DNA of 53,247 bases from an uncultured Chloroflexota bacterium (GTDB lineage: Bacteria; Chloroflexota; Anaerolineae; UBA4142; SHND01). The stretch lies in NCBI GenBank assembly GCA_937870825.1, contig CALMZO010000364.1:1-53247 (forward strand), given 5' to 3'. Made by a program: the position numbers and the translations under genes. Positions 27,684-36,273 of this stretch are shown in pieces (position 1 is the stretch's first letter; each line of letters opens with the position of its first letter). Below the pieces are notes generated by a model. That model was not told the origin of the DNA. It did not search any database and saw only the letters and a program-made list of their open reading frames with translations.

Positions 27684-28589
27684 TTATTGCACAATCAACG
27701 CCGCCGCAGGCACGATACGTTTGCCCGCGAGATAACGGAGATTCCCGAAAAAATACGCGTCGCGCGCCAACGCCGCATCGCGCATCCACTCATTTTGAAA
27801 ATTCAAACAGCCGCGTTCGCCGCCATTGAGCGATTGAAAAAATTCTTGCGCGCGGCGAAAAAACAAAACGCGTTGGTTCAAACTGATTTTGACGCTGAAC
27901 ATGAATCCCGCGCGCACAAATTCTTCTGCGAGGTCAGGGTCAAGCCGAATGCCGAGAATGTGCGCGGTATTTTCTTGAAAGCCGTTCAAATCGCCGCGTG
28001 AAAATTTCATCCGAATTGTTTTGGAATTCGCGTTCGAAATAAATTCCATCTGTTCGGGCAGCAGCGACGCTTTGCCGTAACGATGTTCGCGCGCGAGCGC
28101 GGAATAATTGGTGAGCGTCGTATTTTTTTCGACCTGATATTCATAGTACGTTGTTTGGTAACGCATCTTCCAATCTTTGGAAATGTTGACGAGCGCGGCT
28201 TCAATATCATTCCACAAATCTTTGCCGATAAAATACGCGCCGAGAATCGCGACGATGGATTGCAGCGAATACACTTCCGACGATTTCAGCGCGAGAAAAA
28301 TCAGAATGATAAAGATGCCGAGAAAAATTCCAAAGATGCTGTTGCCGGGGTGCGGCACGCGCGTATACAGCGAACGCCGCCGCGTCGAAATATCATTCGC
28401 GTATTCTTGAAACGGCGTAAAGCGATAATTGTCCGAAAGAATTTGGCGCGCGAACGGATACAACACCAAATGCACTTCTGCCGACTCGTACTGCTTCAGC
28501 GCGGGAATGTTGTTCAATTCCACATCGTAAATGTACGAAAAATTCGGATTCTGTCGCAGACGAACAAGATTGTCGAGGGCGCTGTTCAT
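27684..28589 (-). CDS. Uncharacterised membrane protein with two transmembrane segments
   Basis: 301 aa from the Met at 28589 (MNSALDNLVRLRQNPNF). Longer upstream frames run into the tandem repeat and thrB and are rejected. Two adjacent hydrophobic segments (SIFGIFLGIFIILIFLAL and VYSLQSIVAILGAYFIG) form a hairpin in the middle of the protein. The flanking domains are probably cytoplasmic, with many Tyr, Asn and Arg residues. No known domain or catalytic motif is seen. It is divergent from thrB, and the 91-bp gap between them is largely a 7-bp tandem repeat. Confidence 0.7.
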   Translation of the reverse strand: MNSALDNLVRLRQNPNFSYIYDVELNNIPALKQYESAEVHLVLYPFARQILSDNYRFTPFQEYANDISTRRRSLYTRVPHPGNSIFGIFLGIFIILIFLALKSSEVYSLQSIVAILGAYFIGKDLWNDIEAALVNISKDWKMRYQTTYYEYQVEKNTTLTNYSALAREHRYGKASLLPEQMEFISNANSKTIRMKFSRGDLNGFQENTAHILGIRLDPDLAEEFVRAGFMFSVKISLNQRVLFFRRAQEFFQSLNGGERGCLNFQNEWMRDAALARDAYFFGNLRYLAGKRIVPAAALIVQ

Positions 28590-28615
28590 TGCAAGAATTG
28601 TAGAGTGAATGCGTG

Positions 28616-28678
28616 AAACGTCAAACGTCAATCGAAAATCGAAATTCCCAATTCCCAATTCCCAATCTCCAATCTCCA
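28616..28678. repeat. Heptameric short tandem repeat directly before thrB
   Basis: Exactly nine 7-bp units: AAACGTC twice, AATCGAA twice, ATTCCCA three times, ATCTCCA twice. It ends two bases before the thrB ATG, leaving no room for a normal Shine-Dalgarno sequence. Confidence 0.9.
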
Positions 28679-28680
28679 CC

Positions 28681-29586
28681 ATGCCCAAACTCACCATCCA
28701 CGTCCCCGCCACCACCGCCAATCTCGGACCCGGCTTTGATTGTCTCGGACTCGCGCTCGATTGGTGGAACACCATCGCCGTCGAACCCGCGCGCACGTTT
28801 CAAGTAAAACTGCGCGGCAATTCACAAGGACTGCCTGCGGATGAATCGAACATGGTCGTCGAACACATCCGCATTTTTTACAATCACATCGGCGCGCGGA
28901 TGCCGACGCTGCGCGTGACGATGACGAATCGCATTCCCATTGGCAAAGGGTTCGGTTCGAGCGCGGCGGCTCTCGTGGGTGGATTGCTCGCGGGCAACGC
29001 GCTCGCGGGAACGCCGTTGACCGCGCAAGAGATTTTGGAAATGGCGAACGAGCTCGAAGGGCATCCCGACAATGTGAGCGCGGCGATTTTTGGCGGATTC
29101 ACCATTTCCGCGCTCGACGAAGGGCGCGTGGTGTGCGCGAGCGTCGAGCCGTCCGAAAAATGGCGCGCCGTCGTTTATATCCCCGACCACGCGCTTGCAA
29201 CAAAAACCGCGCGTAAAATTTTGCCCGCAGAAATTTCGCGCCGGGATGCGGTTTTCAACATTGGACGCGCGGCATTGCTCGCATACGCGTTCACTACACA
29301 GCGCGCGCATTTTCTGAACATCGGCACGCAAGACCGGTTGCATCAACCGTACCGCGTGCCATTGGTGACAGGCATGACAGAGATGTTGGACGCGGCACGC
29401 GAGGCGGGCGCGAACGGCGCGGCGTTGAGCGGTGCGGGTCCGAGTCTCATCGCGTTCGCTACATCCGAAACGCAAGCGAAAAAAATTCGCGGCGCGTTCA
29501 CCGAAGCCGCGCGCAAACTGAAATTAAAAGGCGAGACAAAAATTTTGAAATTGAGCGCGCGCGGCGCGTATGTGACGCAAATGTGA
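28681..29586 (+). CDS. thrB: Homoserine kinase
   Basis: 301 aa from ATG 28681. GHMP-kinase features: VPATTANLGPGFDCLGLAL at the N-terminus, the ATP loop IPIGKGFGSSAAALVGGL and the C-terminal GANGAALSGAGPSLIAF. It phosphorylates homoserine, giving the substrate of threonine synthase encoded upstream. The start follows a heptamer tandem array with no Shine-Dalgarno sequence, so initiation may be leaderless or weak, and repeat-number changes could alter expression. A start further upstream would translate the repeat and is unlikely. Confidence 0.95.
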   Translation: MPKLTIHVPATTANLGPGFDCLGLALDWWNTIAVEPARTFQVKLRGNSQGLPADESNMVVEHIRIFYNHIGARMPTLRVTMTNRIPIGKGFGSSAAALVGGLLAGNALAGTPLTAQEILEMANELEGHPDNVSAAIFGGFTISALDEGRVVCASVEPSEKWRAVVYIPDHALATKTARKILPAEISRRDAVFNIGRAALLAYAFTTQRAHFLNIGTQDRLHQPYRVPLVTGMTEMLDAAREAGANGAALSGAGPSLIAFATSETQAKKIRGAFTEAARKLKLKGETKILKLSARGAYVTQM

Positions 29587-29632
29587 ATGGAACTCGCGCG
29601 AAAAATTTTGCGTCTTGCAAGCAGAGGTGACA

Positions 29633-30076
29633 ATGAAACAAATTTTATTTTTGCCATTCCTTCTTCTGATTGCAAGCGCGTTCGGCGGCTGCATCGGCAC
29701 CACGCAAACCTTCACACCGCCGACCCCCGCGCCCTCCGCGCCAACTCTCGAACCAATCGCGCAACCCTCACCGCAGCCCACGCGCGCAAATTTGCCCACA
29801 CCACAAGGGAGTGTTGTGATTATAGACCAAACGCTTTTGAAATTAATCGAGCAAGCAAAAGATGATTTGACCACGCGCGCAAACGTCTCGCGCGACGCGA
29901 TTACGCTGAAAAGCGCGCAAGCCGTCGAGTGGCGTGATTCCTCGCTCGGTTGTCCCGTCGAAGGAATGATGTACGCGCAAGTGATTACGCCCGGTTATTT
30001 GATTGTGTTGGAAGCGGCGGGGAAAGAGTGGAATTATCACGCGGGGCGCGATAGAGTGATGTGGTGTGACCAGTGA
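29633..30076 (+). CDS. Small lipoprotein with a conserved C-terminal SLGCP module
   Basis: 147 aa from ATG 29633, preceded by AGAGGTGA. Signal sequence with lipobox SAFGGC, then a Thr/Pro linker (residues 25-60). The C-terminal domain includes VEWRDSSLGCPVEGMMYAQVITPGYLIVLEA and ends with a second Cys (MWCDQ). The arrangement resembles small exported proteins common in Chloroflexota and cyanobacteria, where the two Cys could pair. No activity is known to me. It lies 46 bp after thrB and ends in a hairpin shared with the convergent amidase gene. Confidence 0.75.
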   Translation: MKQILFLPFLLLIASAFGGCIGTTQTFTPPTPAPSAPTLEPIAQPSPQPTRANLPTPQGSVVIIDQTLLKLIEQAKDDLTTRANVSRDAITLKSAQAVEWRDSSLGCPVEGMMYAQVITPGYLIVLEAAGKEWNYHAGRDRVMWCDQ

Positions 30077-30094
30077 AAAATCGGAAATAGAGGT

Positions 30095-30130
30095 AATGAG
30101 GGAAACAAGACCAATCTTATTTCCCTCATT
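30095..30130. terminator. Hairpin between convergent genes
   Basis: AATGAGGGAAA (30095-30105) pairs with TTTCCCTCATT (30120-30130), then TCCTTTATCT. It ends the lipoprotein transcript and possibly the amidase transcript on the other strand. Confidence 0.65.
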
Positions 30131-30134
30131 TCCT

Positions 30135-31526
30135 TTATCTCCCTTGCAACGTCGGCATTCGCGAATGCCACTCCGTCACCTGTTGAAATTGATGCGCGGC
30201 TTGTAACACGCGCGCTTCATCCCACGCGCGTCCGACAATTTGCAGCCCTATCGGCAATCCTTCGCGTGTGAAACCACAGGGAATCGAAATCGCGGGAACG
30301 CCGGTCACGTCGAACGGCGCGGTGAACGCGGTGAGGTTCTGCGCGAGATTCACCGCGTCGCCGCCGATGCGCGGCGCGGGGATGCGCGTCGTGGGTGTGA
30401 TGAAAAAATCAATGTCGTCGAAAAATGAATCAAGCGCGCGGGTTAATTCCGCCTGTTGGCGTTTTGCCAAAGCGTATTCGTCCGCGCGAATCGTTTGAAA
30501 ACTTTTGAGCCGTGTGTACACATCCGCGCCGTAATCATCTTTGCGCGTTTCCAACCATTCGCGGTGAAACGTCGCCGCCTCAACGCGCAACGTGACGCGA
30601 TTCATTTCAAACATTTCGCGCGCGTGCGGCAAATTTTTTTCCACACGCATCGCGCCCAATTCCTCAAACACGCGTTCGGCATCACGCACCGCGCGTGAAA
30701 TTTCCTCATCCACTTTTTGTTCAAAATACGCGCGCGGCGCGGCAAAACGCAAACCGCGCAGTGAATCCTGCAACGTCGCGGAAAAATTCGGCACAGCCAC
30801 ATTCGCCGAAACGGGGTCATGTTCATCATAGCCCGCAATCGCTTGCAAAATGAGCGCGCAATCTTGCGCGGTTTGCGCGAGCGGTCCCGCGTGGTCATTG
30901 CTCCAACTGAGCGGCACAACGCCGCGCAAACTGACGCGCCCGAAGGTCGGTTTCAATCCCGTAATTCCGCACAACGCGGCAGGAATGCGAATCGAGCCGC
31001 CGGTATCGGAACCGAGCGCACCAAGACACAACCGCGCGGCAACCGCCGCCGCCCCCCCCCCCGATGAGCCACCCGGAAGATGCTCCAAGTTCCACGGATT
31101 ATGCGCCGCGCCGAAATGCGGATTGTCATTCGTCACGCCGAACGCAAATTCGTGCATGTTGTTTTTTCCGAGCAGCACCGCGTCAGCAACGAATAGATTC
31201 GTTACTATGCGCGCGTCGTCTTGCGCAATGTTGTCGCGCAAAATTTTGGAACCGGCGGTAGTGGGCAAGCCGCGCCAATCGAACAAATCTTTGATGGCAA
31301 GTGGAATGCCTGCGAGCGCGCCGAGTGTTTCACCCCGCGCGCGGGCGTCGTCCACGCGTTGTGCCTGCTCCCGCGCGCGTTCGGCGGTGACGGTGATGAA
31401 CGTGTTGAGTTTTGCATCGTACTGCGCGATGCGTTCCAGAAAAAAATTAGTGAGTTCGAGGGATGAGATTTCGCGCGCGGCGAGCGCGGTGCGCGCGGTG
31501 GCGACGGTGAGGGAGGCGGGATTCAT
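30135..31526 (-). CDS. Amidase-signature family hydrolase (GatA-like)
   Basis: 463 aa. The Ser-cisSer-Lys triad is visible: Lys79 in IPLAIKD, Ser154 in PGGSSGGG and Ser178 in GSDTGGSIR, the same numbering as in GatA. Family members hydrolyse amides or act as the A subunit of Asp/Glu-tRNA amidotransferase. No gatB or gatC lies next to it, and the C-terminal part (PCGFTREGLPIGLQIVGRAWDE) is shared by GatA and free amidases, so the role is undecided. An 11-C run (31052-31062) encodes Gly codons right after the Ser pair and keeps the frame. Confidence 0.88.
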   Translation of the reverse strand: MNPASLTVATARTALAAREISSLELTNFFLERIAQYDAKLNTFITVTAERAREQAQRVDDARARGETLGALAGIPLAIKDLFDWRGLPTTAGSKILRDNIAQDDARIVTNLFVADAVLLGKNNMHEFAFGVTNDNPHFGAAHNPWNLEHLPGGSSGGGAAAVAARLCLGALGSDTGGSIRIPAALCGITGLKPTFGRVSLRGVVPLSWSNDHAGPLAQTAQDCALILQAIAGYDEHDPVSANVAVPNFSATLQDSLRGLRFAAPRAYFEQKVDEEISRAVRDAERVFEELGAMRVEKNLPHAREMFEMNRVTLRVEAATFHREWLETRKDDYGADVYTRLKSFQTIRADEYALAKRQQAELTRALDSFFDDIDFFITPTTRIPAPRIGGDAVNLAQNLTAFTAPFDVTGVPAISIPCGFTREGLPIGLQIVGRAWDEARVLQAAHQFQQVTEWHSRMPTLQGR

Positions 31527-31591
31527 GGTCAGGATTGTATCATGGGATTTACGCGCTTAAGATGTGATAGAATAAATTTGTGAGGTGAAAT

Positions 31592-31810
31592 ATGATGCTC
31601 GATACACTCGTTCTCGAAATCAGACAACTTCCGTTGACAACGCGTCTTGAACTCGTCGAAATGATTGCCGAATCGGTGAGGGAGGAATTGGCTACAATTC
31701 CGAATGTTCCCACGTTGACAGTGGGAATGCTCAAGCCAGAAGGGGCTACTCTTTCTGATGACGAGTTAAAGCAAGACTATATCAATTATTTGGATGAAAA
31801 ATACAAATGA
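31592..31810 (+). CDS. Putative antitoxin of a VapBC-type module
   Basis: 72 aa, with GAGGTGA upstream. The protein starts LVLEIRQLPLTTRLELVEMIAESV, a short helical DNA-binding/dimerisation opening seen in small antitoxins of the addiction-module type. It ends in a Lys/Asp-rich tail. Its stop overlaps the PIN-domain toxin start by 4 bp, the usual antitoxin-toxin order. It would neutralise the toxin by binding and repress the shared promoter. The exact antitoxin family is not certain. Confidence 0.7.
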   Translation: MMLDTLVLEIRQLPLTTRLELVEMIAESVREELATIPNVPTLTVGMLKPEGATLSDDELKQDYINYLDEKYK

Positions 31811-32244
31811 TGCGCGTCCTTCTTGACACGAATGTCGTTCTCGACTATTTGCTCGCCCGAGACCCATTCGCGCAAATTGCTACAGAGATTTTGCTTGCGG
31901 CAGAGAACGTAGAATTTGAGCCGTTCGTTTCCGCAATTACGCCTGTCAATCTTTACTATATCGCGCGCAAACTCAGGGGTGATGCGGAAGCGCGCAAGGC
32001 AGTGAAAGGGCTTCTTGCTATTTGCCAAATCGCAATCACCGATCGCGCAATTCTTTTTGACGCGCTAGCCCTGCCGATGAAAGATTATGAGGATGCAGTT
32101 CAAACTGCCAGCGCGCGAGCTGTTTCTTTAGACGCAATTGTGACGCGGAACCTTGATGATTATGCAAATGCTGACTTTTCTATCCTGACTCCTGCGGAGT
32201 TCCTCACCCAACTTCGTGTGCTCAAATCGCAAGATGACAATTAA
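31807..32244 (+). CDS. vapC: PIN-domain toxin (VapC-like ribonuclease)
   Basis: 145 aa. PIN-domain acidic residues are present: Asp7 in LLDTNVVLDYLL, a central Glu/Asp set in MKDYEDAVQ, and the later Asp pair in DAIVTRNLDDY, followed by the usual ILTPAEFL ending. These coordinate Mg2+ for single-strand RNA cleavage. It follows the antitoxin with a 4-bp overlap. Together they form a type II toxin-antitoxin pair, cytoplasmic and probably autoregulated. Confidence 0.9.
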   Translation: MMRVLLDTNVVLDYLLARDPFAQIATEILLAAENVEFEPFVSAITPVNLYYIARKLRGDAEARKAVKGLLAICQIAITDRAILFDALALPMKDYEDAVQTASARAVSLDAIVTRNLDDYANADFSILTPAEFLTQLRVLKSQDDN

Positions 32245-32328
32245 CTCATTGGTCTTCTGAATGAAAGTATTGGCAGTATTTGCTTGAACGAGTCGGTTTT
32301 GTGGATTGCATTTGAAGGAGGCATTGCA

Positions 32329-32679
32329 ATGGCAGAATTTGTTACACTTTCCTGTCCAACCTGCGGAGGAAAATTGAAAATCACGAATGATATTGACCGC
32401 TTTGCCTGCTCTCATTGTGGAAATGAGCATGTTGTAAAGCGAAGTGGTGGCATCGTTTCGTTGTCTCCCGTAGTTGATGGTCTAAAAAAAATCAAGACAG
32501 GTGTTGACAAACGCGAACGAGAACGCAAGATGGGACAGGTGGCACGAGAGCGTATGGATGATATGGAACGCCAGCGGTCAAAAGAATTGGCAGCACTTCA
32601 AAATGAGAAATCACGAATTGAAAGTGAGATGGCAAGACACAGAAGAATCCTTGAGCAATTGTGCCGACAGCGACTGTGA
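32329..32679 (+). CDS. Small zinc-ribbon plus coiled-coil protein
   Basis: 116 aa from ATG 32329, preceded by GAAGGAGG. The first 35 residues hold a zinc ribbon: CPTCGGKL and FACSHCGNEHVV. The rest is a charged helix (KRERERKMGQVARERMDDMERQ and after) likely to form a coiled coil. The role is unknown; such proteins are common near phage and mobile genes. It sits between the VapBC-like pair and another antitoxin-like gene. Confidence 0.65.
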   Translation: MAEFVTLSCPTCGGKLKITNDIDRFACSHCGNEHVVKRSGGIVSLSPVVDGLKKIKTGVDKRERERKMGQVARERMDDMERQRSKELAALQNEKSRIESEMARHRRILEQLCRQRL

Positions 32680-32759
32680 ATTGGAAGGCACTTTCAACTT
32701 GCCCGTCATTACGTCGCACTACAGCATTCCAATTGAGAAAGGGGAGAGGAGTGAAAAAT

Positions 32760-32984
32760 ATGTCATCCACAGCCATCACAGCCGTTGTCGAAATATTAGA
32801 GTCCTTGCCCGATTCTGTGCAAGACCAAGTGATGAATCATCTGCGAGAATGCTTGATGGGATTGCAACAAGAGTCAGATATTCCTAACGTTACCACGCAG
32901 CAAACCTTTGAAGAGACCGATGCGGGAAAGAATCTTGTGCGCACCAACAATGCGGACGACCTCTTCATGAGATTAGAAATTTGA
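32760..32984 (+). CDS. Orphan antitoxin-like small protein
   Basis: 74 aa from ATG 32760, preceded by GGAGAGGAG. The start is MSSTAITAVVEILESLPDSV, then VMNHLRECLMGLQ, a helical opening found in short antitoxin-like proteins. The C-terminus (DAGKNLVRTNNADDLFMRLEI) looks like an antitoxin tail. No toxin gene follows; the next gene is the oxidase operon. It may be a remnant or act on a distant toxin. Confidence 0.5.
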   Translation: MSSTAITAVVEILESLPDSVQDQVMNHLRECLMGLQQESDIPNVTTQQTFEETDAGKNLVRTNNADDLFMRLEI

Positions 32985-33018
32985 CAATTCCTCCCTCCTC
33001 CTTCCTCCCCGCCCCCCC

Positions 33019-33047
33019 TTGTCGCGCGCGCAAAATTTCCCTATAAT
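33019..33047 (+). promoter_or_regulatory. Strong promoter of the oxidase cluster
   Basis: TTGTCG (33019-33024), 17-bp spacer, TATAAT (33042-33047), followed by a leader of about 90 nt to ATG 33147. No FNR- or NsrR-like box was recognised around it. Confidence 0.75.
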
Positions 33048-33146
33048 TCGCTCCATTGAATTGCGCTGGCATTTTCCTCGCGCACAATTCGTCGCTACTC
33101 CATCATCCCTCAATTTTTCGGCACCATCATCAAACCGGAGAAACAC

Positions 33147-34670
33147 ATGGCGATTGGAAATGAAACTTGGAATCGGCTCGTCGCGCGGTTCGGTTCACCC
33201 GAAGACCGCGTGACGAATGTTGGTCTCTCGCAGCGCGTCTACACCGACCGCGCGGCGATGATTTGGCTGTACAGTGCCGTGTTCTGGCTCACGGTGGTGG
33301 ACTTGTTTGGACTGCACCTCGCACTCCTCTTTATCTCTCCCAATTTTGCATCAGGCATTCCCTGGCTCGTGTTTTCGCGCGTGCGTCCGCTGCATGTCAA
33401 CGGCGTGATTTTCGCGTGGCTCTCGATGATGTATTGGGGCTTTGCGTTTTACGCGCTGCCGCGTTTGTCCGGAACAAAAGGAATGTGGAGCGAAAAACTT
33501 GGCGTGTGGACAGCGTGGGGTTGGAATCTATTTTTTGTGTTGGGCATCGTCACGATTGCAAGTGGTCTCACCCAAGGGCGCGAGTACGCGGAATTTATTT
33601 GGCCCCTTGACCTCTTGCTCGTGGTGTTGTGGACATCCAACGTAGTCAATGTGGTGATGACGGTGTTGAATCGGCGCGTGAGACCGCTGTATGTGGTGAC
33701 GTGGTGGATTCTTGCATCGCCGTTGTGGTTGGGCATCACGTACATCATTGGCAACGTGATGTGGAATCCGGGCATCGCGTTTGGAATTTACGGGGTGCTT
33801 GGCGGCGCGACGGGGAATCTTGCTTCGGGCATGGCGGACGGCATGGTGAATTGGTGGTACGCGCACAATTTGTTTGGCTTGTGGCTGACGCCGATGCTGC
33901 TCGCGGGCTGTTATTATTTGATTCCGCGCATTACCGCGACGCCGTTGTATTCGCACACCTTGAGTTTGATTTCATTTTGGGGCATGGCGTTTTTGTACAC
34001 GGGCGTCGGGCATCATCATCTTTTGCAGACGCCGAGTCCCGGCTGGCTCAAAACGATTGCGATTCTTTCGAGCGTCGCGCTGCTGATTCCGGTGTTCGCG
34101 TTCATGGTGAATATCATGATGACGATGCGCGGCAATTGGGATAAATTTTTTACCAACATTCCGTTGCGGTTTGCGTTGACGGGATTTATTTTTTACGTGC
34201 TGGTGAACATTCAAGGTTCGTTTGAAGCGACGCAAGCGTTCAATCAAATGACGCACTTTACCAATTTCGTCGTCGCGCACGCACATCTCGCGTTACTCGG
34301 CGCGTTCACATTTTTGGGCATGGGCATCATTGATTACATCGTGCCGCAAGTTTTGAAAAAGCCATTGTACTCGCGCAAAGCGGAAGAGTGGCAGTATTGG
34401 CTCATCCTCATCGGCTTTTCGGGATTCTTTTGGGCGCTGACGATTGCGGGAATTTTGCAAGGGCAAGCGTGGCAGCGCGGCATTCCCGAAGAAAATGTTT
34501 TGCCGATGTTGCAGCCCTGGTTTGTGATTCGCGCCATTTCCGGCGCGTTGATTGTGGTGTCCGGTTTTGTGCAAATGTTCAATCTCATCATGACGATTCG
34601 CACCAACACGCGCGCCGAGTTGGCAAAAAATACTTCCGAATGGGCGGCTGCCGCACCATCCGCTGATTGA
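33147..34670 (+). CDS. ccoN: cbb3-type cytochrome oxidase subunit I (CcoN-like)
   Basis: 507 aa with about 12-13 membrane helices. The haem-copper ligands are all present: His83 (low-spin haem), His240 (YAHNLFG, CuB), His289/His290 (GVGHHH, CuB) and His378/His380 (VAHAHLALLG, haems). Tyr284 in FLYTGVG lines up with the cbb3-specific catalytic Tyr in the helix bearing the His pair, which NO reductases lack. It should therefore reduce O2 and pump protons. Preceded by GGAGA. The first gene of the cluster, followed by the dihaem subunit. Confidence 0.93.
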   Translation: MAIGNETWNRLVARFGSPEDRVTNVGLSQRVYTDRAAMIWLYSAVFWLTVVDLFGLHLALLFISPNFASGIPWLVFSRVRPLHVNGVIFAWLSMMYWGFAFYALPRLSGTKGMWSEKLGVWTAWGWNLFFVLGIVTIASGLTQGREYAEFIWPLDLLLVVLWTSNVVNVVMTVLNRRVRPLYVVTWWILASPLWLGITYIIGNVMWNPGIAFGIYGVLGGATGNLASGMADGMVNWWYAHNLFGLWLTPMLLAGCYYLIPRITATPLYSHTLSLISFWGMAFLYTGVGHHHLLQTPSPGWLKTIAILSSVALLIPVFAFMVNIMMTMRGNWDKFFTNIPLRFALTGFIFYVLVNIQGSFEATQAFNQMTHFTNFVVAHAHLALLGAFTFLGMGIIDYIVPQVLKKPLYSRKAEEWQYWLILIGFSGFFWALTIAGILQGQAWQRGIPEENVLPMLQPWFVIRAISGALIVVSGFVQMFNLIMTIRTNTRAELAKNTSEWAAAAPSAD

Positions 34671-34762
34671 GTACGCGTGATGGCAGGGTCAGTGAATTGA
34701 TATATGAGGAAAAAATTTTTGACGGCGCGCTCGTCTGTGGAGGCGTCACCGGAGGTGACAGC

Positions 34763-36214
34763 ATGAGCGCAGAAAACCGTCCTCCGCAAATGGATTACAT
34801 CCCCGCCGAACCGCGTCATCCAAACACATGGGCGCCGCATCCGCGCAAAAAAATGGTGATGACGCCGCTCGTCGTCGCCATCGGCGGGCTCATCGCGTAT
34901 TTCACCGTCGTCGCGATGGTGGTGATTTTGCCGACGACGACCTTTGACCCCCCCCCCTCGCCGAACAATCTGGCGCTGACCGAGTTGGAAGAACAAGGAC
35001 GGCGCATCTATTTGGCGAACGGCTGCATTTATTGTCACAGCGGCTTCACCCGTCCGCAAGACATCGCGGCGGGCTTGCATTATTTGTATCCGCGCATTTC
35101 CGAACCGGGCGATTACGTCGCACCGGACCAATCGCCCAACACATTCGGTACGGAACGCACGGGACCCGATTTGTCCAACAGCGGCGGTTTTCATCCCGAC
35201 GATTGGCACATCGCGCATTACAAAAATCCGCGCACGGTGACGCCAATTTCGGTCATGCCGTCGTTTGAATTTTTCTCGGCGCAAGAAGCGAGCGCGCTGA
35301 TTGCCTTTACGCAAGCGCGCACGGGCAAACTCGCGCAAATTCGCACGCAGCATCAATTGAACATGAAGCAGCTGCTGATTGCGGAAAGAAATTTGAGCAG
35401 CACGCTGCAAGCCGATTACAAAATCGGTTTTCCGGGCGCGGACAATTTGGCGAATTTGATGATGATGGACCGCGGCTATTGGTTCGAGTCCAACCCGCTG
35501 CCGGTGACACAAGAAAATTTGATTCGCGGGCGCGAAATTTATCGCGAACGCTGCATCGGCTGTCATGGGGTCAAGGGAGACGCGCTGAGTCCGGCGCTCG
35601 CGTACCTGAACCCGCCGCCCGCCGCGTTCATCATTGCCGATGATGCCAAGATGGCTTCGGATACCTCGCCCGGCGCGTACTATTGGCGCATCTTGCGCGG
35701 GGTGCCGGGGACGGCGATGGAAAACTTTGGCACGCGCCTTTCCGTCGAAGATATTTGGCGCGTGGTCATGTTTTTGAAAACCATTCCAAACGGCGGCCTC
35801 ACGAAAACGCCGACGCCGGACATGTACATCGAATGGGTCGGTTATCCGCAGCTCTTTACCTGGGGGAATTGTTTTTATCCCGAACAAGAGGCGACGAACC
35901 CCGCGCTGATGTATGCGGACAATTCACCGGAGGGCATCGGCGATGTCGCGGCGATGGTCGCACCGGGCGCGGTGAATCCCGAATACGCGGTGATTTTGTA
36001 CATGGTGGAAAATCAAAAAATTCCGTGCGGCGCCGAAGACCCGAACATGAGCGCGTTGGCGATTGTGAACGCGGCGGCAAATCGTCCGACGGAAAATTAC
36101 GCGCGCATGGGTTCCTCGCAGTTGCAATTCATTCCCGCGAATCTCATTTCGTCAAAAAATTACGGCGACGAATGGCTCAACGCCGTGTGGAACAAGCCGG
36201 TGACGAGTCCGTGA
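34763..36214 (+). CDS. ccoO: Dihaem cytochrome c subunit of the oxidase (CcoO-like fused to a CcoP-like domain)
   Basis: 484 aa from ATG 34763 with a strong GGAGGTGA. One N-terminal membrane anchor (MTPLVVAIGGLIAYFTVVAM) is followed by two c-type haem domains. The first, CIYCH at 88-92 with Met165 (SVMPSF), keeps the CcoO pattern FGTERTGPDLSNSGG. The second, CIGCH at 264-268 with Met319 (PGTAMENF), resembles CcoP-type domains. Electrons would pass through these to CcoN. Two haems here replace the usual separate one-haem CcoO plus two-haem CcoP. A 10-C run (34948-34957) encodes Pro residues and is in frame. Confidence 0.88.
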   Translation: MSAENRPPQMDYIPAEPRHPNTWAPHPRKKMVMTPLVVAIGGLIAYFTVVAMVVILPTTTFDPPPSPNNLALTELEEQGRRIYLANGCIYCHSGFTRPQDIAAGLHYLYPRISEPGDYVAPDQSPNTFGTERTGPDLSNSGGFHPDDWHIAHYKNPRTVTPISVMPSFEFFSAQEASALIAFTQARTGKLAQIRTQHQLNMKQLLIAERNLSSTLQADYKIGFPGADNLANLMMMDRGYWFESNPLPVTQENLIRGREIYRERCIGCHGVKGDALSPALAYLNPPPAAFIIADDAKMASDTSPGAYYWRILRGVPGTAMENFGTRLSVEDIWRVVMFLKTIPNGGLTKTPTPDMYIEWVGYPQLFTWGNCFYPEQEATNPALMYADNSPEGIGDVAAMVAPGAVNPEYAVILYMVENQKIPCGAEDPNMSALAIVNAAANRPTENYARMGSSQLQFIPANLISSKNYGDEWLNAVWNKPVTSP

Positions 36215-36273
36215 ACCATCATCCGTATATAGTGGTCAGTATTCAGTCCTCGTGAACGGCAAGCAGCTGGCAA

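Noticed and set aside
33147..34670. Reading the first oxidase gene as a nitric oxide reductase
   Set aside because: The Tyr in the helix with the CuB His pair and the CcoO-like partner fit a cbb3 oxidase.
34334..35887. 517-codon open frame on the minus strand across the oxidase genes
   Set aside because: It overlaps two genes with verified haem and copper motifs and is Arg/His-rich, as expected of antisense frames in GC-biased DNA.
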